A stretch of 64,000 nucleotides of DNA from CAYPNP01 sp964412195 (GTDB lineage: Bacteria > Acidobacteriota > JAAYUB01): NCBI GenBank assembly GCA_964412195.1, contig CAYPNP010000004.1, forward strand, positions 124,001 to 188,000. Reading direction: 5' to 3'. Made by a program: the position numbers and the translations under genes. Under the pieces are notes generated by a model. The model was not told the DNA's origin, did no database searches, and was given only the letters and a program-made list of their open reading frames with translations. Of the stretch, positions 1 through 8,466 are shown piece by piece (the first letter of the stretch is position 1; every line of letters begins with the position of its first letter).

Positions 1-1
1 G

Positions 2-847
2 GGCGGCCCCAGCATCCTGGACGTGATCGGCGCCCTGCCCGCCTTCGGCGTCGCCGGCATGGTGAACACGGCCGGGCGGGCCATCGACGAGCGGGAGCGC
101 GCCCGCAAACGGGATGCGACCCGGCCGCCCGGCGCGGCGGCTCCGGGGGGAATGTCGGCGGCCGGCCGCCCGGCCGGCGCCGGTGCGGCGACGCCCGACC
201 CGGCCGGGACGATCCGGACCCTCGTCGACCTGTCGGACGGATTGGCCTCGCGGAGCCCGGCAGGGACTGACGAGGACGCCGCCTTCTTCGTCACGGACGC
301 ACCCTCCGGTGGAAAGCAGCTCCTCCGGGTGGGGCTGGCTTCGGGTGAACGGCGCCCGGCCCAGGCCGGCGACCCCGGCGAGTGGCGCAACACCATCGTC
401 GACGACGCCCGCGGCATCAACTGCCAGGTGGGCAAGGACGCCGTGGCAGCTTACCGCTTCGCCGTTCCGGAGTCGCGGCGGCAGCGGGCGAGGTTCCTGG
501 ACGCGCTGGCCGCCGGCGCCGGATCCCTGGCGAGGGCCGCCGAACTGAAGCATTCCCAGCGTCCGGAGGAAGCCACCGAAGCTTGGACGCAGGGCGAGCT
601 GCGGCTCCGCGCCGCCCTGGCTGCGGCGACCTCCATCGACGAGCAGGCGGCGGCCCGGCTGCGCCTGGCTTCCGCGTATCTCTGGCGCATGCAGGACGGG
701 GCCGGCGCAGCGCCGAACCTGGGCGAGAAGCTGCACGCGGAACTCGCGGCGGTGGCCGACCTGCCCGCACCGGCCGGCGACGAGTGGCTGCAGGCCGCGG
801 TGGATTTCGCCGCCGCCACGGACCGGGCGCTGACGGAAAACAAGTAG
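2..847 (+). CDS. Hypothetical protein, 5' end outside window
   Basis: The frame is open from base 2, so the gene starts upstream; an internal GTG at 23 has no clear ribosome site. The visible 281 residues begin with a short hydrophobic Gly/Ala segment (possibly the end of a membrane helix), followed by a charged linker, a Pro/Ala/Gly-rich low-complexity stretch and an alpha-helical, Ala-rich C-terminal half. I recognise no catalytic motif or family. Strong GC bias at third positions supports real coding. The gap to the next gene is 143 bases. Confidence 0.6.
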   Translation, partial: GGPSILDVIGALPAFGVAGMVNTAGRAIDERERARKRDATRPPGAAAPGGMSAAGRPAGAGAATPDPAGTIRTLVDLSDGLASRSPAGTDEDAAFFVTDAPSGGKQLLRVGLASGERRPAQAGDPGEWRNTIVDDARGINCQVGKDAVAAYRFAVPESRRQRARFLDALAAGAGSLARAAELKHSQRPEEATEAWTQGELRLRAALAAATSIDEQAAARLRLASAYLWRMQDGAGAAPNLGEKLHAELAAVADLPAPAGDEWLQAAVDFAAATDRALTENK

Positions 848-990
848 TTTTCAGCCGCCGCTCCAGTGGCGTCCGGATGGCGGGCCACCGGGTGAAATGT
901 TTTTCCCCCAGGATCACCAAGGGGTGAGAGGTGGTGACCGGAGTGCTTTGATGAACGAGACCCCTTCCGGTTCCGCCAAGGAGATCCTCC

Positions 991-1392
991 ATGCCGAGAC
1001 CCGCTGTCGTGACCGTGGTCGCCTGGCTGCTCATCGCCGACACGCCGGTGACCCTGCTGGCCCTGCTCTTCACGCTGCGCTTCCCCGAGGTTGCGGCGGA
1101 GGCGCCGCTGCCGCCGTGGCACCTGGCGCTGGGCGCGGCGCAGGCGCTGGTTTTCCTGGCGGCGGGCGTGCTCCTGCTGCGCGGGCGCGACGCCGGGCGG
1201 TGGCTCTTCTGGCTGGGGGCGCCGGCGTTCCTGGTGGCGGACGCGGTCGGTATGGGCTTCAACTGGGTGGACGCCCTCCGGATCGCGCTGTGCGCCGGCC
1301 TCTCCCTCGCGCTGCTCCACAAGAGCGCCCGGCGGTTTTTCCAGTCTGCCGGTCCATCGTCATCCATCCTGCCTGGAGGTTCTCATGAATAG
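991..1392 (+). CDS. Small integral membrane protein
   Basis: This 133-residue protein has about four hydrophobic helices separated by short charged loops (RGRDAGR, HKSARR) and looks like a small inner-membrane protein of unknown role. The ATG follows AAGGAG by seven bases, which fixes the start. Its last eight bases overlap the next gene (start 1385), so the two are probably translationally coupled. No family is recognised. Confidence 0.75.
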   Translation: MPRPAVVTVVAWLLIADTPVTLLALLFTLRFPEVAAEAPLPPWHLALGAAQALVFLAAGVLLLRGRDAGRWLFWLGAPAFLVADAVGMGFNWVDALRIALCAGLSLALLHKSARRFFQSAGPSSSILPGGSHE

Positions 1393-1759
1393 CAATCCCC
1401 GCCCCAAGGGCGTGCTCGGCTGGTGCCTCGGCGTCGGCTTCTTCGCCCTGCTCACCACGGCCATCAGCGTGGGGGCCCTGATCGCGTCCTTCACAGCGTC
1501 GCACTACAGCGAAGAGGTCCTGTTGGGCTTCGCGTTCGGCATCGGTTTCGGGCTCATCGCCGCCCTGCTCTGGACGGCCGTGGCCCTCATCCCGAAGGGC
1601 AAGCACAAGACCGCCGGGACGCTGGTCATCGTCGCCGGGGTCATCTGCTTCCCCAGCGGCCTGCTGCTGATCATCCTGGGCGTCTTCCTGCGGACGTCGA
1701 AGAAGCTGGCCGCGGCCGCCGCGCCGCCGGCCCCGGCCCCGTCCGTCATTCCGACGTGA
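1385..1759 (+). CDS. Small membrane protein, three to four helices
   Basis: The 124-residue product has three to four transmembrane stretches and an Ala/Pro-rich tail. The ATG at 1385 lies inside the stop region of the preceding gene and follows GGAGG, so I prefer it to upstream in-frame starts that would extend far into that gene. A short basic loop (PKGKHK) separates two helices. Function unknown; it probably belongs to the same operon as its neighbours. Confidence 0.75.
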   Translation: MNSNPRPKGVLGWCLGVGFFALLTTAISVGALIASFTASHYSEEVLLGFAFGIGFGLIAALLWTAVALIPKGKHKTAGTLVIVAGVICFPSGLLLIILGVFLRTSKKLAAAAAPPAPAPSVIPT

Positions 1760-1821
1760 CCGGGCGCAGGCTCGGTCACCCTGTCGAGGAATCCGGCGGC
1801 CAGACGATGCAAGGAGGCAAA

Positions 1822-2661
1822 ATGAACCCGACGGAGTTGGAACAGAAATACCGCGGCTGGTCCGACGATGACCTGCAGCGCGCGGTGACGGTGAAGCGGC
1901 AGGACTACACCCCGGAGGCGGTCACCGTCCTGGAGGCGGAGATGAGAAGGCGCCGTCTGACGGTGCCGGCCACGGCGCCGGCGGAGGCGCCGGCAGAGCC
2001 GGTCCCCGCCCCCGCCCCGGGTGGAAGCGCGCCATCGGAGCGGATCTCCCGCCTGCCGGAAACCAAGAGGCTGTATGACTACTTGTTTCACGCCCCCGGC
2101 ATCGGCCGGAAAGGCCTGAACATCATGTGCTTCATCGGGGTGTTCATCTTCGGCTGGCTGCTGGCCTCGGCCTTCGACATGCTGGGGAAAAAGGTGCTGG
2201 GCTGGTTCTATTTCGTGCCGATTATCCTGGGCCTCATTTTCGCGCAACAGGAGGAACCCGTCTTCTGGTTCATCACCCCGGTCTTCTACGTCATCGGCTG
2301 GATTCACGCCAACCTGATCCTGACCGGGTACCAGTCGATCGCCCGCCGGCGGATCGCGGAGATCGACCAGCAGTCCTGCGGCCAGCCGACGACCGACGAA
2401 GTCCTGGAGAAGGGGATCATCCAATCCAAGGTTTTCGGCCAGAAGGAAATCGCGCGGGTCACGTTTCAATCTGCGCTGCAGATGCCGGGCGGCGGTCCCG
2501 GGCTCCTGAACGTGGCGGGCGTGCGGCTCTTCGGGGACAAACGGTACGCCGAGGCGAAGCCGTTCTTCGAGCGGGCCCTGGCAAGCGCCGACGGCCAATT
2601 GAAAACGCAGATCGAGAAGAACCTGGCCAACACGGAGAAGAAGCTCAGGAAACAGAGATAG
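1822..2661 (+). CDS. Membrane protein with N-terminal YRGWS domain
   Basis: The 279-residue protein starts with a soluble segment of about 45 residues (MNPTELEQKYRGWS, then DYTPEA) shared with the next gene product. A Pro/Ala linker follows, then four hydrophobic helices at roughly residues 95-175 and a soluble C-terminal region (about 195-275) that may hold a TPR-like helical pair (YAEAKPFFERALASA). AAGGAGGC lies four bases before the ATG at 1822, which is better than the upstream ATG at 1807. The shared N-terminal segment suggests a common partner or membrane-linked regulatory role, but no function is known. Confidence 0.75.
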   Translation: MNPTELEQKYRGWSDDDLQRAVTVKRQDYTPEAVTVLEAEMRRRRLTVPATAPAEAPAEPVPAPAPGGSAPSERISRLPETKRLYDYLFHAPGIGRKGLNIMCFIGVFIFGWLLASAFDMLGKKVLGWFYFVPIILGLIFAQQEEPVFWFITPVFYVIGWIHANLILTGYQSIARRRIAEIDQQSCGQPTTDEVLEKGIIQSKVFGQKEIARVTFQSALQMPGGGPGLLNVAGVRLFGDKRYAEAKPFFERALASADGQLKTQIEKNLANTEKKLRKQR

Positions 2662-2673
2662 CAAGGAGGCGCC

Positions 2674-3432
2674 ATGAATCCGACCGACCTGGAGAAGCAG
2701 TACCGCGGCTGGTCCAGCGAGGACCTGACCCGCGCCCTGACGGAGAAGCGGAACGACTACACCCCCGAGGCGCGGGCGGCCATGGAGCGCGAACTGCAGG
2801 GCCGGGACGTGACGCCGCCGGATATGAGCGCCTACGTCTGCACCTGCACCGACTGCGGCAAGGAGGTCTCGCTGGAAGACAAGATCTGCCCCCACTGCGG
2901 CGGCGACTTGTCCGACACCCAGGTGGAGACGCAGGGGCCGCTGTTCCTGCACATCCCCATCTGGCGGCTGGTGGTTCTGGCCATCCTCTCCTTCGGCACC
3001 TACGAGGCGTACTGGATCTACAAGAACTGGCGCTACGCCAAGGAGCGGCACAGTCTGAAGGTCTCCCCCTTCTGGCGGGGCATCTTCGGCATCCTCTTCT
3101 GCTACGGGATCCTGAAGCGGATCCACCAGGACAGGGAGGCCCGCGCCGCAATCCAGCCGAGGTTCTCCCCGGGCTGGCTGGCCACCGGCTTCGTGGTGCT
3201 GGCCCTCTCGGCCAACCTGGTCGCCCAGGCGCCGGGCTTCATCCCGTCCCTCGTCGCCGGCTTCATGCCCTCCTACCTGTTCTTGCTGCCGGCGCAGAGT
3301 TACGTCAACCGGGTCAGCCGGAAGCGCCGGCCGGAGGAGAAATACTACCGCTGGTCCGCCGGGCATTTCGTCTGCCTGGCCTTCGGCCTGGCGGCCTGGG
3401 CGCTGACGATCGCGCTCATCGCCCTGGAGTGA
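2674..3432 (+). CDS. YRGWS-domain membrane protein with zinc ribbon
   Basis: The 252-residue product repeats the N-terminal segment of the previous gene (MNPTDLEKQYRGWS, DYTPEA). A zinc ribbon follows (CTDCG and CPHCG, about residues 50-72), then four to five transmembrane helices. The middle part (FGTYEAYWIYKNW) resembles membrane proteins annotated DUF4234, a weak resemblance. The gene lies 12 bases after its paralogue and has an identical ribosome site (AAGGAGGC), so it looks like a local duplication whose membrane part has diverged or been swapped. Confidence 0.8.
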   Translation: MNPTDLEKQYRGWSSEDLTRALTEKRNDYTPEARAAMERELQGRDVTPPDMSAYVCTCTDCGKEVSLEDKICPHCGGDLSDTQVETQGPLFLHIPIWRLVVLAILSFGTYEAYWIYKNWRYAKERHSLKVSPFWRGIFGILFCYGILKRIHQDREARAAIQPRFSPGWLATGFVVLALSANLVAQAPGFIPSLVAGFMPSYLFLLPAQSYVNRVSRKRRPEEKYYRWSAGHFVCLAFGLAAWALTIALIALE

Positions 3433-3443
3433 AAGGAGGCGGC

Positions 3444-4313
3444 ATGAATCCGACCCCAAACCGTCCCTACTGTGCCATGGGAGTGTTCGGCTACCTGTAC
3501 CTGCTGCTGGCGGTCCTGTCCGCGGCGCCGGGACTGGCCTTGCTGGCGGCCAACCTTGCCGACGGGAAGGAGCTGTCTCTCTTTGTTCACGATGCATTCC
3601 GGTGCAGCGAGGACCAACTCTTGGCGCTGACGGCCGGCATTCCTTTCGCTCTGGCCGCCTTCGTGCTGTTGGCGGTGCTGCTATACAAGATCTGGTCCAC
3701 CCTGCCGCCGGAGTCCGCGCGCACCTCGCCGGGCAAGGCCGTCGGCTTCCTGTTCATCCCCCTGTTCAACTTCTACTGGTACTTCGTCGCGCTCTTCGGC
3801 TGGACGGAGGACTTCCGGCGCTACGCCCGGGAGCGGGCGTTCGCCGGCCCCCGGCCCTCTCCTTTTGTGGCTGTCGCCATCGCCGTGCTCAACCTGTTCG
3901 TGACGCCGCTCAGCATCGCCTCGGGGTTCGCCGAGGTCCCCCTCGCCGGCACGGTCATCAGCCTGCCGCTGACGGTCCTGCTGGTGGTCTTCGCCTTCCA
4001 GGCCTGCGCCGCCGTGAACGCCCTGCCCCCGGAGGCGATCCGGGCGGCCCGGGCCGCCCGGGGCACGCCGGCCGCCGACGGCACCCAGCCCACCGGCAAG
4101 GGCGTGGCCAGCCTGGTGCTGGGGATCCTCAGCCTGCTGCTGCCGTACCTGGGCTTCATCCTGGGGATCGTCGGCATCGTCCTGGCGCTCCAGCAGCGCC
4201 GGCGGTGCAAGACCGGCATCTCCATGGCCGGCCTGATCCTGAGCATCTGCGGCACGGCGTTCTACGGCCTGTGCATCCTGGTGGTGATCGTGGTGATCGC
4301 CACCGTGGCGTGA
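3444..4313 (+). CDS. Multi-pass membrane protein, DUF4190-like C-terminus
   Basis: The 289-residue protein has about seven hydrophobic helices. The last 75 residues (TGKGVASLVLGILSLL, then GISMAGLILSI) resemble DUF4190, a two-helix domain common in small bacterial membrane proteins. The start lies 11 bases after the previous stop, with AAAGGAGGCGGC before the ATG; the first four residues, MNPT, match the two genes before it although the rest does not. Function unknown. Confidence 0.8.
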   Translation: MNPTPNRPYCAMGVFGYLYLLLAVLSAAPGLALLAANLADGKELSLFVHDAFRCSEDQLLALTAGIPFALAAFVLLAVLLYKIWSTLPPESARTSPGKAVGFLFIPLFNFYWYFVALFGWTEDFRRYARERAFAGPRPSPFVAVAIAVLNLFVTPLSIASGFAEVPLAGTVISLPLTVLLVVFAFQACAAVNALPPEAIRAARAARGTPAADGTQPTGKGVASLVLGILSLLLPYLGFILGIVGIVLALQQRRRCKTGISMAGLILSICGTAFYGLCILVVIVVIATVA

Positions 4314-4422
4314 CAGAAGGACGGGGAGACGGGGGGACGGGGAGACCAAGTGACATACGCCGCGCCGCCACGACGCGGGAGGATCAAACCACCGTCGTCC
4401 AATCGAAATGGAGAAGAATTCC

Positions 4423-4533
4423 ATGATCGGAGGAATCGGAATCCCGGAATTGATCATCCTCGGCCTGCTCGTGATCCCGGCCGTCGCTGTCTGGCTGGTC
4501 TACCGCTGGAGCAAAAAGCGGTCCAAGCGCTGA
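4423..4533 (+). CDS. 36-residue single-pass small protein
   Basis: A short frame starts at ATG 4423, about eight bases after GGAGAAG, and encodes MIGGIGIPELIILG, a hydrophobic helix, and a basic tail (YRWSKKRSKR). The GIG-PELIIL opening resembles the membrane-entry segment of TatA-type proteins and similar small membrane peptides, but the amphipathic helix of TatA is missing, so it is not a normal TatA. It may be a small-protein regulator or a remnant. Coding status rests on the ribosome site and the typical helix-plus-basic-tail design. Confidence 0.5.
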   Translation: MIGGIGIPELIILGLLVIPAVAVWLVYRWSKKRSKR

Positions 4534-4644
4534 CCCGATTTTCGCGTTGGCCGCTGACGAGGTCATGTCGGAGTCCGGTCGCCGGCAAGCGGTCAGTACA
4601 GGTATGTGCCAGAGGCTGTGTCACAACCCCAACCTGTCGCGTTG

Positions 4645-4936
4645 ATCGCGGCTTTCCAGCCCGGAGGGCGCCTCAAAATAGCCCCATGCGCGAGCATGGG
4701 GTGGAGCGTGAAGATCCCGCGGGGTCAGGATCTCCTCCTCGAGCCCGCTCTGGGGCGGCATACTGCGAGCTCCCCAGATTTCCTCGCCAGGATCGGGGGA
4801 TTGCATTCGGATCAGCATCTTAGGCCGCCCCTGGACGGGGCTCGGGGAAAGGAAATCCACCTGTCTTTCACATTGTTCTGCACCCCATGCTCACGCATGG
4901 GGCTAGTGTAGGGCGCCCTGCGGGCTGCGATCCCCG
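4645..4936. repeat. Long imperfect inverted repeat (about 290 bp)
   Basis: The left arm (4645-4712) reads CAGCCCGGAGGGCG, then AGCCCCATG...CATGGGG. The right arm (4870-4936) on the other strand reads CAGCCCGCAGGGCG, then AGCCCCATG...CATGGGG. Further in, GAGCCCGCTCTGGGGCGGC (about 4740) faces the complement of GCCGCCCCTGGACGGGGCTC (about 4830), so the arms match over most of their length. Each arm also carries its own small hairpin (CCCCATG/CATGGGG). I see no gene between 4534 and 5065; the overlapping frames are side effects of the repeat. Confidence 0.7.
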
Positions 4937-5015
4937 AACAGTCGGTGCAACTCAAGTTGCGATACAGCCCCTGACGCTCCCGGTAATGGGTGCCCAACGG
5001 GTTTTGCGGTCCTCC

Positions 5016-5058
5016 CGTTCAGCGTTCGATGTTCGGCGTTTGACGTTCGACGTTCAGG
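5016..5058. repeat. Heptad CGTTCRGCGTTCG array, partial copy
   Basis: This short tandem array of seven-base units (GTTCAGC, GTTCGAT, GTTCGGC) lies just after the stop of the M4 peptidase gene. It is a half-copy of the larger elements at 10744-10849, 16367-16487 and 19079-19195. Confidence 0.7.
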
Positions 5059-5065
5059 CTCCCTC

Positions 5066-8000
5066 TCAGTAATACGCCGTCACCCCCGCCACCGACCGGG
5101 AGTCCTGGTACCCGTACAGTTCGAAGCCGGTGACCGGCAGGGTGGAGTCCACCGTCACCCAACCCCAGAAGTTCCCGATGTTGAACAGGTCGCTGGCGAA
5201 TCCGACGTCCTTCCGGTACGCGCCGATGGAGCGGTTCACGGTCCGCACCAGCGTGCCGGTGGCGTTGTACAGCCGGTAGGTCAGGTCCGCCTCGGCGGAG
5301 TTGGGATTGATCACCGCGATGCCGGTCCAGCGCTGCAGGCCGTCCCCGTAACCATCGGCGTTTTCGACCCGCGGGAACAGCAGCCGCTGGCTCAGGGACT
5401 TGGCCGCCTCGAGGCCGGCCAGGGAGTCGACGCCGGCCGGCGGGCTCCCCAGGCCGAACAGCTCGTAGCCGGTGAGGTAGTGGTCCTGCTGCATGCAGGA
5501 CACCATGATCCAGACCGCGTCGTCGGGGATCACCCGCTCGTTGTTCACCAGCCAGGTGTGGGCCAGATAAGCTCGCTTCCCCAAGTAGGGAATGTCGGTG
5601 ATGGTCTGCTTCAGGACCTGGCCAGCAGCCCCGTAGGCCGTGACCAGCAACTGGTGGGTGGTGACCCCATCGTTGGGGTTGGGGTCCACGGCCAGGCTGG
5701 TCATGGCGATGCCGGTCCACCAGCCCAGGGGCGGATTGGCGATGTGGCTGAAGAGCAGGGCCTGGCCGATGTACGGATCCAGGTTCAGGCCGGCGCAGTC
5801 GTTGGTGGTCTTGACGCCGAAGATCTCGGCCCCGGCCAGGTTTGGCTCCAGCACCTCGTCCAGGTCCAGGTCATAGTTCATGAAGAAGCCCCACAGGCCA
5901 CCCAGCTCGACCGGATCCGGAATCATCCCGTAAATGTCCTCAAAATCGAAGAACGCCGTGGAATAGGGCGCTTCCAGAGGAAGGATGCCGTAATTGTCGG
6001 CGTTGTCCGCGAAGACGACGTTGCTCCGAGTGCTCTGCACGTTGCTGATGCCGGCGACCGAGAACCACGGTTCGAGGGAGGGGATGTGCGGGACGAAGAT
6101 GGCGTTGGTGTAGATCTCTGCCGGGGTGGTGGCCACGGCGACGTGCTGGTCGGCCGACTCGTGATCGCAGACGCCGATGATGCGCCCGTCGGCGGTGGCG
6201 ATGCCCAGGGAGGAGGAAAAGTCCCAGTTCCAGCCCTCCATGGCGTGGGCCGCCAGCGAACGGCTACCCGTGGAGCCGGCCGAGGCGCCCTGCTCGTCGT
6301 ACAGGCTCAGGGTGTAGTGGACGGCGGCATCCTCCGTGTTGATGATCCAGAGGCCGCAGTTGAAGGTCTTGTCGTAGTGTTCGAAATTCACCGCCAGCGG
6401 GAAATAGAGGGTGTAATCGTCCGACGGCACCACCCCCGAGGTGATCCCGACCGTGTCGAAGGCCGTCTTCACCGCCTGGTGCTCCGTGGAGTTGTTCCCG
6501 TACAGGTCGATCGCCGCCTGCTCGACCAGGGGCCGGGCCGCCTGGAAGCCGGTGTCGGAGGTGAAGTAGTGGTTCCAGGCGCGGAAGTAGATCTGCCCGG
6601 CCTTGTACCGGCCCAGCGCGGCGGCGACGAGGTAGAAGGCCCGGTTGACGATGCCGCTGTTGACGTGGACGCCGCCGTTGTCCTCGTTGACCGGCATGTT
6701 CTGAAACTCGCTCATGTCGGCCGGCTGCCAGAAGGGGCTGCCCGCGGGCTGACCGTTGTGGGGGTCGGACATGTCGCGGAGGGCGGTCGCGCCGTAGACG
6801 TTGGACCGGATGATCACCTCGCCGAGAGTCCAGTTGGCGCTGTCCACCACGGTGCCGAACACGTCCGACATGGACTCGTTGAGCGCCCCGGACTCGAACT
6901 GGTACACCAGCTGGCAGGTGGCGTCGGTGATCCCGTGGGTGTACTCGTGGGCGGTCAGGTCGAGGGCCGCCGCCCAGTTGTAGAAGAGTGTGCCGCCGGC
7001 GCCCAGAGTGATGCTGCCACTGGAGTAGTGGGCGTTGTCGGGATCGGCGTAATCGTTGGCGAACACCGGGATCCCTCCGTTGGTGTTGCTGAAGCTGGTC
7101 CAATGATTGTGATTGTTGTAGAAATAGTCGTAGATCAGCCCGAGGTGGTAGCTGGCCGTGCCGCAGGCGGCGACGTTGAAGGAGTCGTTGAACACGTTGT
7201 CCTGGTTGACGTCGTAAACGATGTAGGCGGTGAACAGGCCGCCCGAAATGTCGTGGATCTGGATGGTGCCGGCAAAGGTGTTCAGGTCCAGGCTTCCCGG
7301 AAACATGTTCTTGGAGGCGTCGACGAGGTAGGTGTAGCCGTCGTCGTGGTGCCAGGTGTGCAGGGTCACGTTTTGGCTGTTCTGGATCAGCACGCCGGTG
7401 GAGGTGGTCGCGTAGCCGTCATAGACCTCGTCGACGGAGTTCAGGATCTCCCCCGTCGCCGCGTCCACGAAAACCCGGTAGTGGTAGGGGACGGGGTCCA
7501 GGCCGGCGGCGGGTTTCAGCTCGACCTCCCAGGCCAGCCGCGGCGCGTCGATGTGGAAGCTGTAGACCACCAGCCGCTCGGCCGAATCCAGAGCCGCCGG
7601 GCAGGGGTGGGCCGACACGGCGGCCGCCCAGGCCGCGTCTGCCGTCACCTTCGGCTGGACGCCGGGCAGGGAGATGTCGCGGAAGTTCCCGTTGCAGCAG
7701 TACACCTGGCCCAGCGGATTGACGTGGACGATCACTTCCTCGGGCCAGACGGGAATCCCGAGGTAGGTGTGCTGGAACTTGACGTGGGTCAGTCCCAGTT
7801 CGTCGGGATCCACCGACCGCAGGCTGAAATCGTTCCCCTCGTCCCGAAGCTTCAGCAGGTCGCGGTTTGTCTTCAGGAACAGTCCGGCGGCGGTTACAGG
7901 GTCGGAGGACTGGATGGTGCCGAGCGCGCCCCGCAGGTACGTCGGCGTGCCGCTGGGGGACTTGCAGACGGCCAGCGACTGGGGGACCACCCCCGGCCGG

Positions 8001-8134
8001 CTCGCGGCGGCGGCCTTCGCCAGCGCTCCCGGGGCCGGCCCGATCCACGGGGCTGGATTGCCCGCGCCGAGGCCGGCGGCGGCCAGGATTCCCCACACCA
8101 GGACGGCCAGGATCAGCGGTCTTTGCGGATGCAT
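5066..8134 (-). CDS. Secreted M4 (thermolysin-type) metallopeptidase
   Basis: The 1022-residue protein is a zinc endopeptidase acting outside the cell. It has a signal peptide (residues 1-24), an FTP/PepSY-type propeptide (about 60-240) and an M4 catalytic domain with HEYTH at 396-400, the third zinc ligand E420 in GALNESMSD, and the transition-state histidine H490 in NGGVHVNSG. About 400 C-terminal residues follow the catalytic domain and hold sandwich repeats (pattern W-TGIAV-NP, then G-ELYGY) probably used for anchoring. ATG 8134 has GGAGG upstream; an in-frame start at 8266 would bury the signal peptide. Similar repeats occur in the S37-like protein at 43637-46222. Confidence 0.93.
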   Translation of the reverse strand: MHPQRPLILAVLVWGILAAAGLGAGNPAPWIGPAPGALAKAAAASRPGVVPQSLAVCKSPSGTPTYLRGALGTIQSSDPVTAAGLFLKTNRDLLKLRDEGNDFSLRSVDPDELGLTHVKFQHTYLGIPVWPEEVIVHVNPLGQVYCCNGNFRDISLPGVQPKVTADAAWAAAVSAHPCPAALDSAERLVVYSFHIDAPRLAWEVELKPAAGLDPVPYHYRVFVDAATGEILNSVDEVYDGYATTSTGVLIQNSQNVTLHTWHHDDGYTYLVDASKNMFPGSLDLNTFAGTIQIHDISGGLFTAYIVYDVNQDNVFNDSFNVAACGTASYHLGLIYDYFYNNHNHWTSFSNTNGGIPVFANDYADPDNAHYSSGSITLGAGGTLFYNWAAALDLTAHEYTHGITDATCQLVYQFESGALNESMSDVFGTVVDSANWTLGEVIIRSNVYGATALRDMSDPHNGQPAGSPFWQPADMSEFQNMPVNEDNGGVHVNSGIVNRAFYLVAAALGRYKAGQIYFRAWNHYFTSDTGFQAARPLVEQAAIDLYGNNSTEHQAVKTAFDTVGITSGVVPSDDYTLYFPLAVNFEHYDKTFNCGLWIINTEDAAVHYTLSLYDEQGASAGSTGSRSLAAHAMEGWNWDFSSSLGIATADGRIIGVCDHESADQHVAVATTPAEIYTNAIFVPHIPSLEPWFSVAGISNVQSTRSNVVFADNADNYGILPLEAPYSTAFFDFEDIYGMIPDPVELGGLWGFFMNYDLDLDEVLEPNLAGAEIFGVKTTNDCAGLNLDPYIGQALLFSHIANPPLGWWTGIAMTSLAVDPNPNDGVTTHQLLVTAYGAAGQVLKQTITDIPYLGKRAYLAHTWLVNNERVIPDDAVWIMVSCMQQDHYLTGYELFGLGSPPAGVDSLAGLEAAKSLSQRLLFPRVENADGYGDGLQRWTGIAVINPNSAEADLTYRLYNATGTLVRTVNRSIGAYRKDVGFASDLFNIGNFWGWVTVDSTLPVTGFELYGYQDSRSVAGVTAYY

Positions 8135-8338
8135 GATTCCTCCTTCTGCCGGCGGCTTCTTTCGGGAGGCGGGCGCTTTCCGGGCGCCCGGAACAGCCGG
8201 AGGAGGGCGTGGACCGATTCGGCGGCCGGCTCCGGCATTCCGGCGGCGCCATCGGGGAATAGGCACGTACCCGGATGGAGACGCTGCTCCTTGCTGCGTC
8301 AGGCGGAAAATTGGGAAAGAAGCCCGGATTTGACTCTA

Positions 8339-8344
8339 ATTCTA
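8339..8344 (-). promoter_or_regulatory. Possible extended -10 for the M4 peptidase gene
   Basis: On the minus strand TGG-TAGAAT fits an extended -10 element, about 205 bases before the peptidase start. No good -35 box is seen. It lies in the 332-bp divergent region 8135-8466. Confidence 0.3.
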
Positions 8345-8409
8345 CCACATATTCCGTCCGGCGGGTTCCCTTTGGTCAGGGAGACCACTCGCCCCGCCGG
8401 CATTTTCCG

Positions 8410-8438
8410 TTGGCGGCGGGGGTGCCTTGTTCTACAAT
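8410..8438 (+). promoter_or_regulatory. Sigma-70 promoter for deacetylase gene
   Basis: TTGGCG (8410-8415), a 17-base spacer and TACAAT (8433-8438) form a good housekeeping promoter about 28 bases before the TTG start at 8467. Confidence 0.6.
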
Positions 8439-8466
8439 CGGTTGTATCTTTGCGGAGGAGGCGGCC

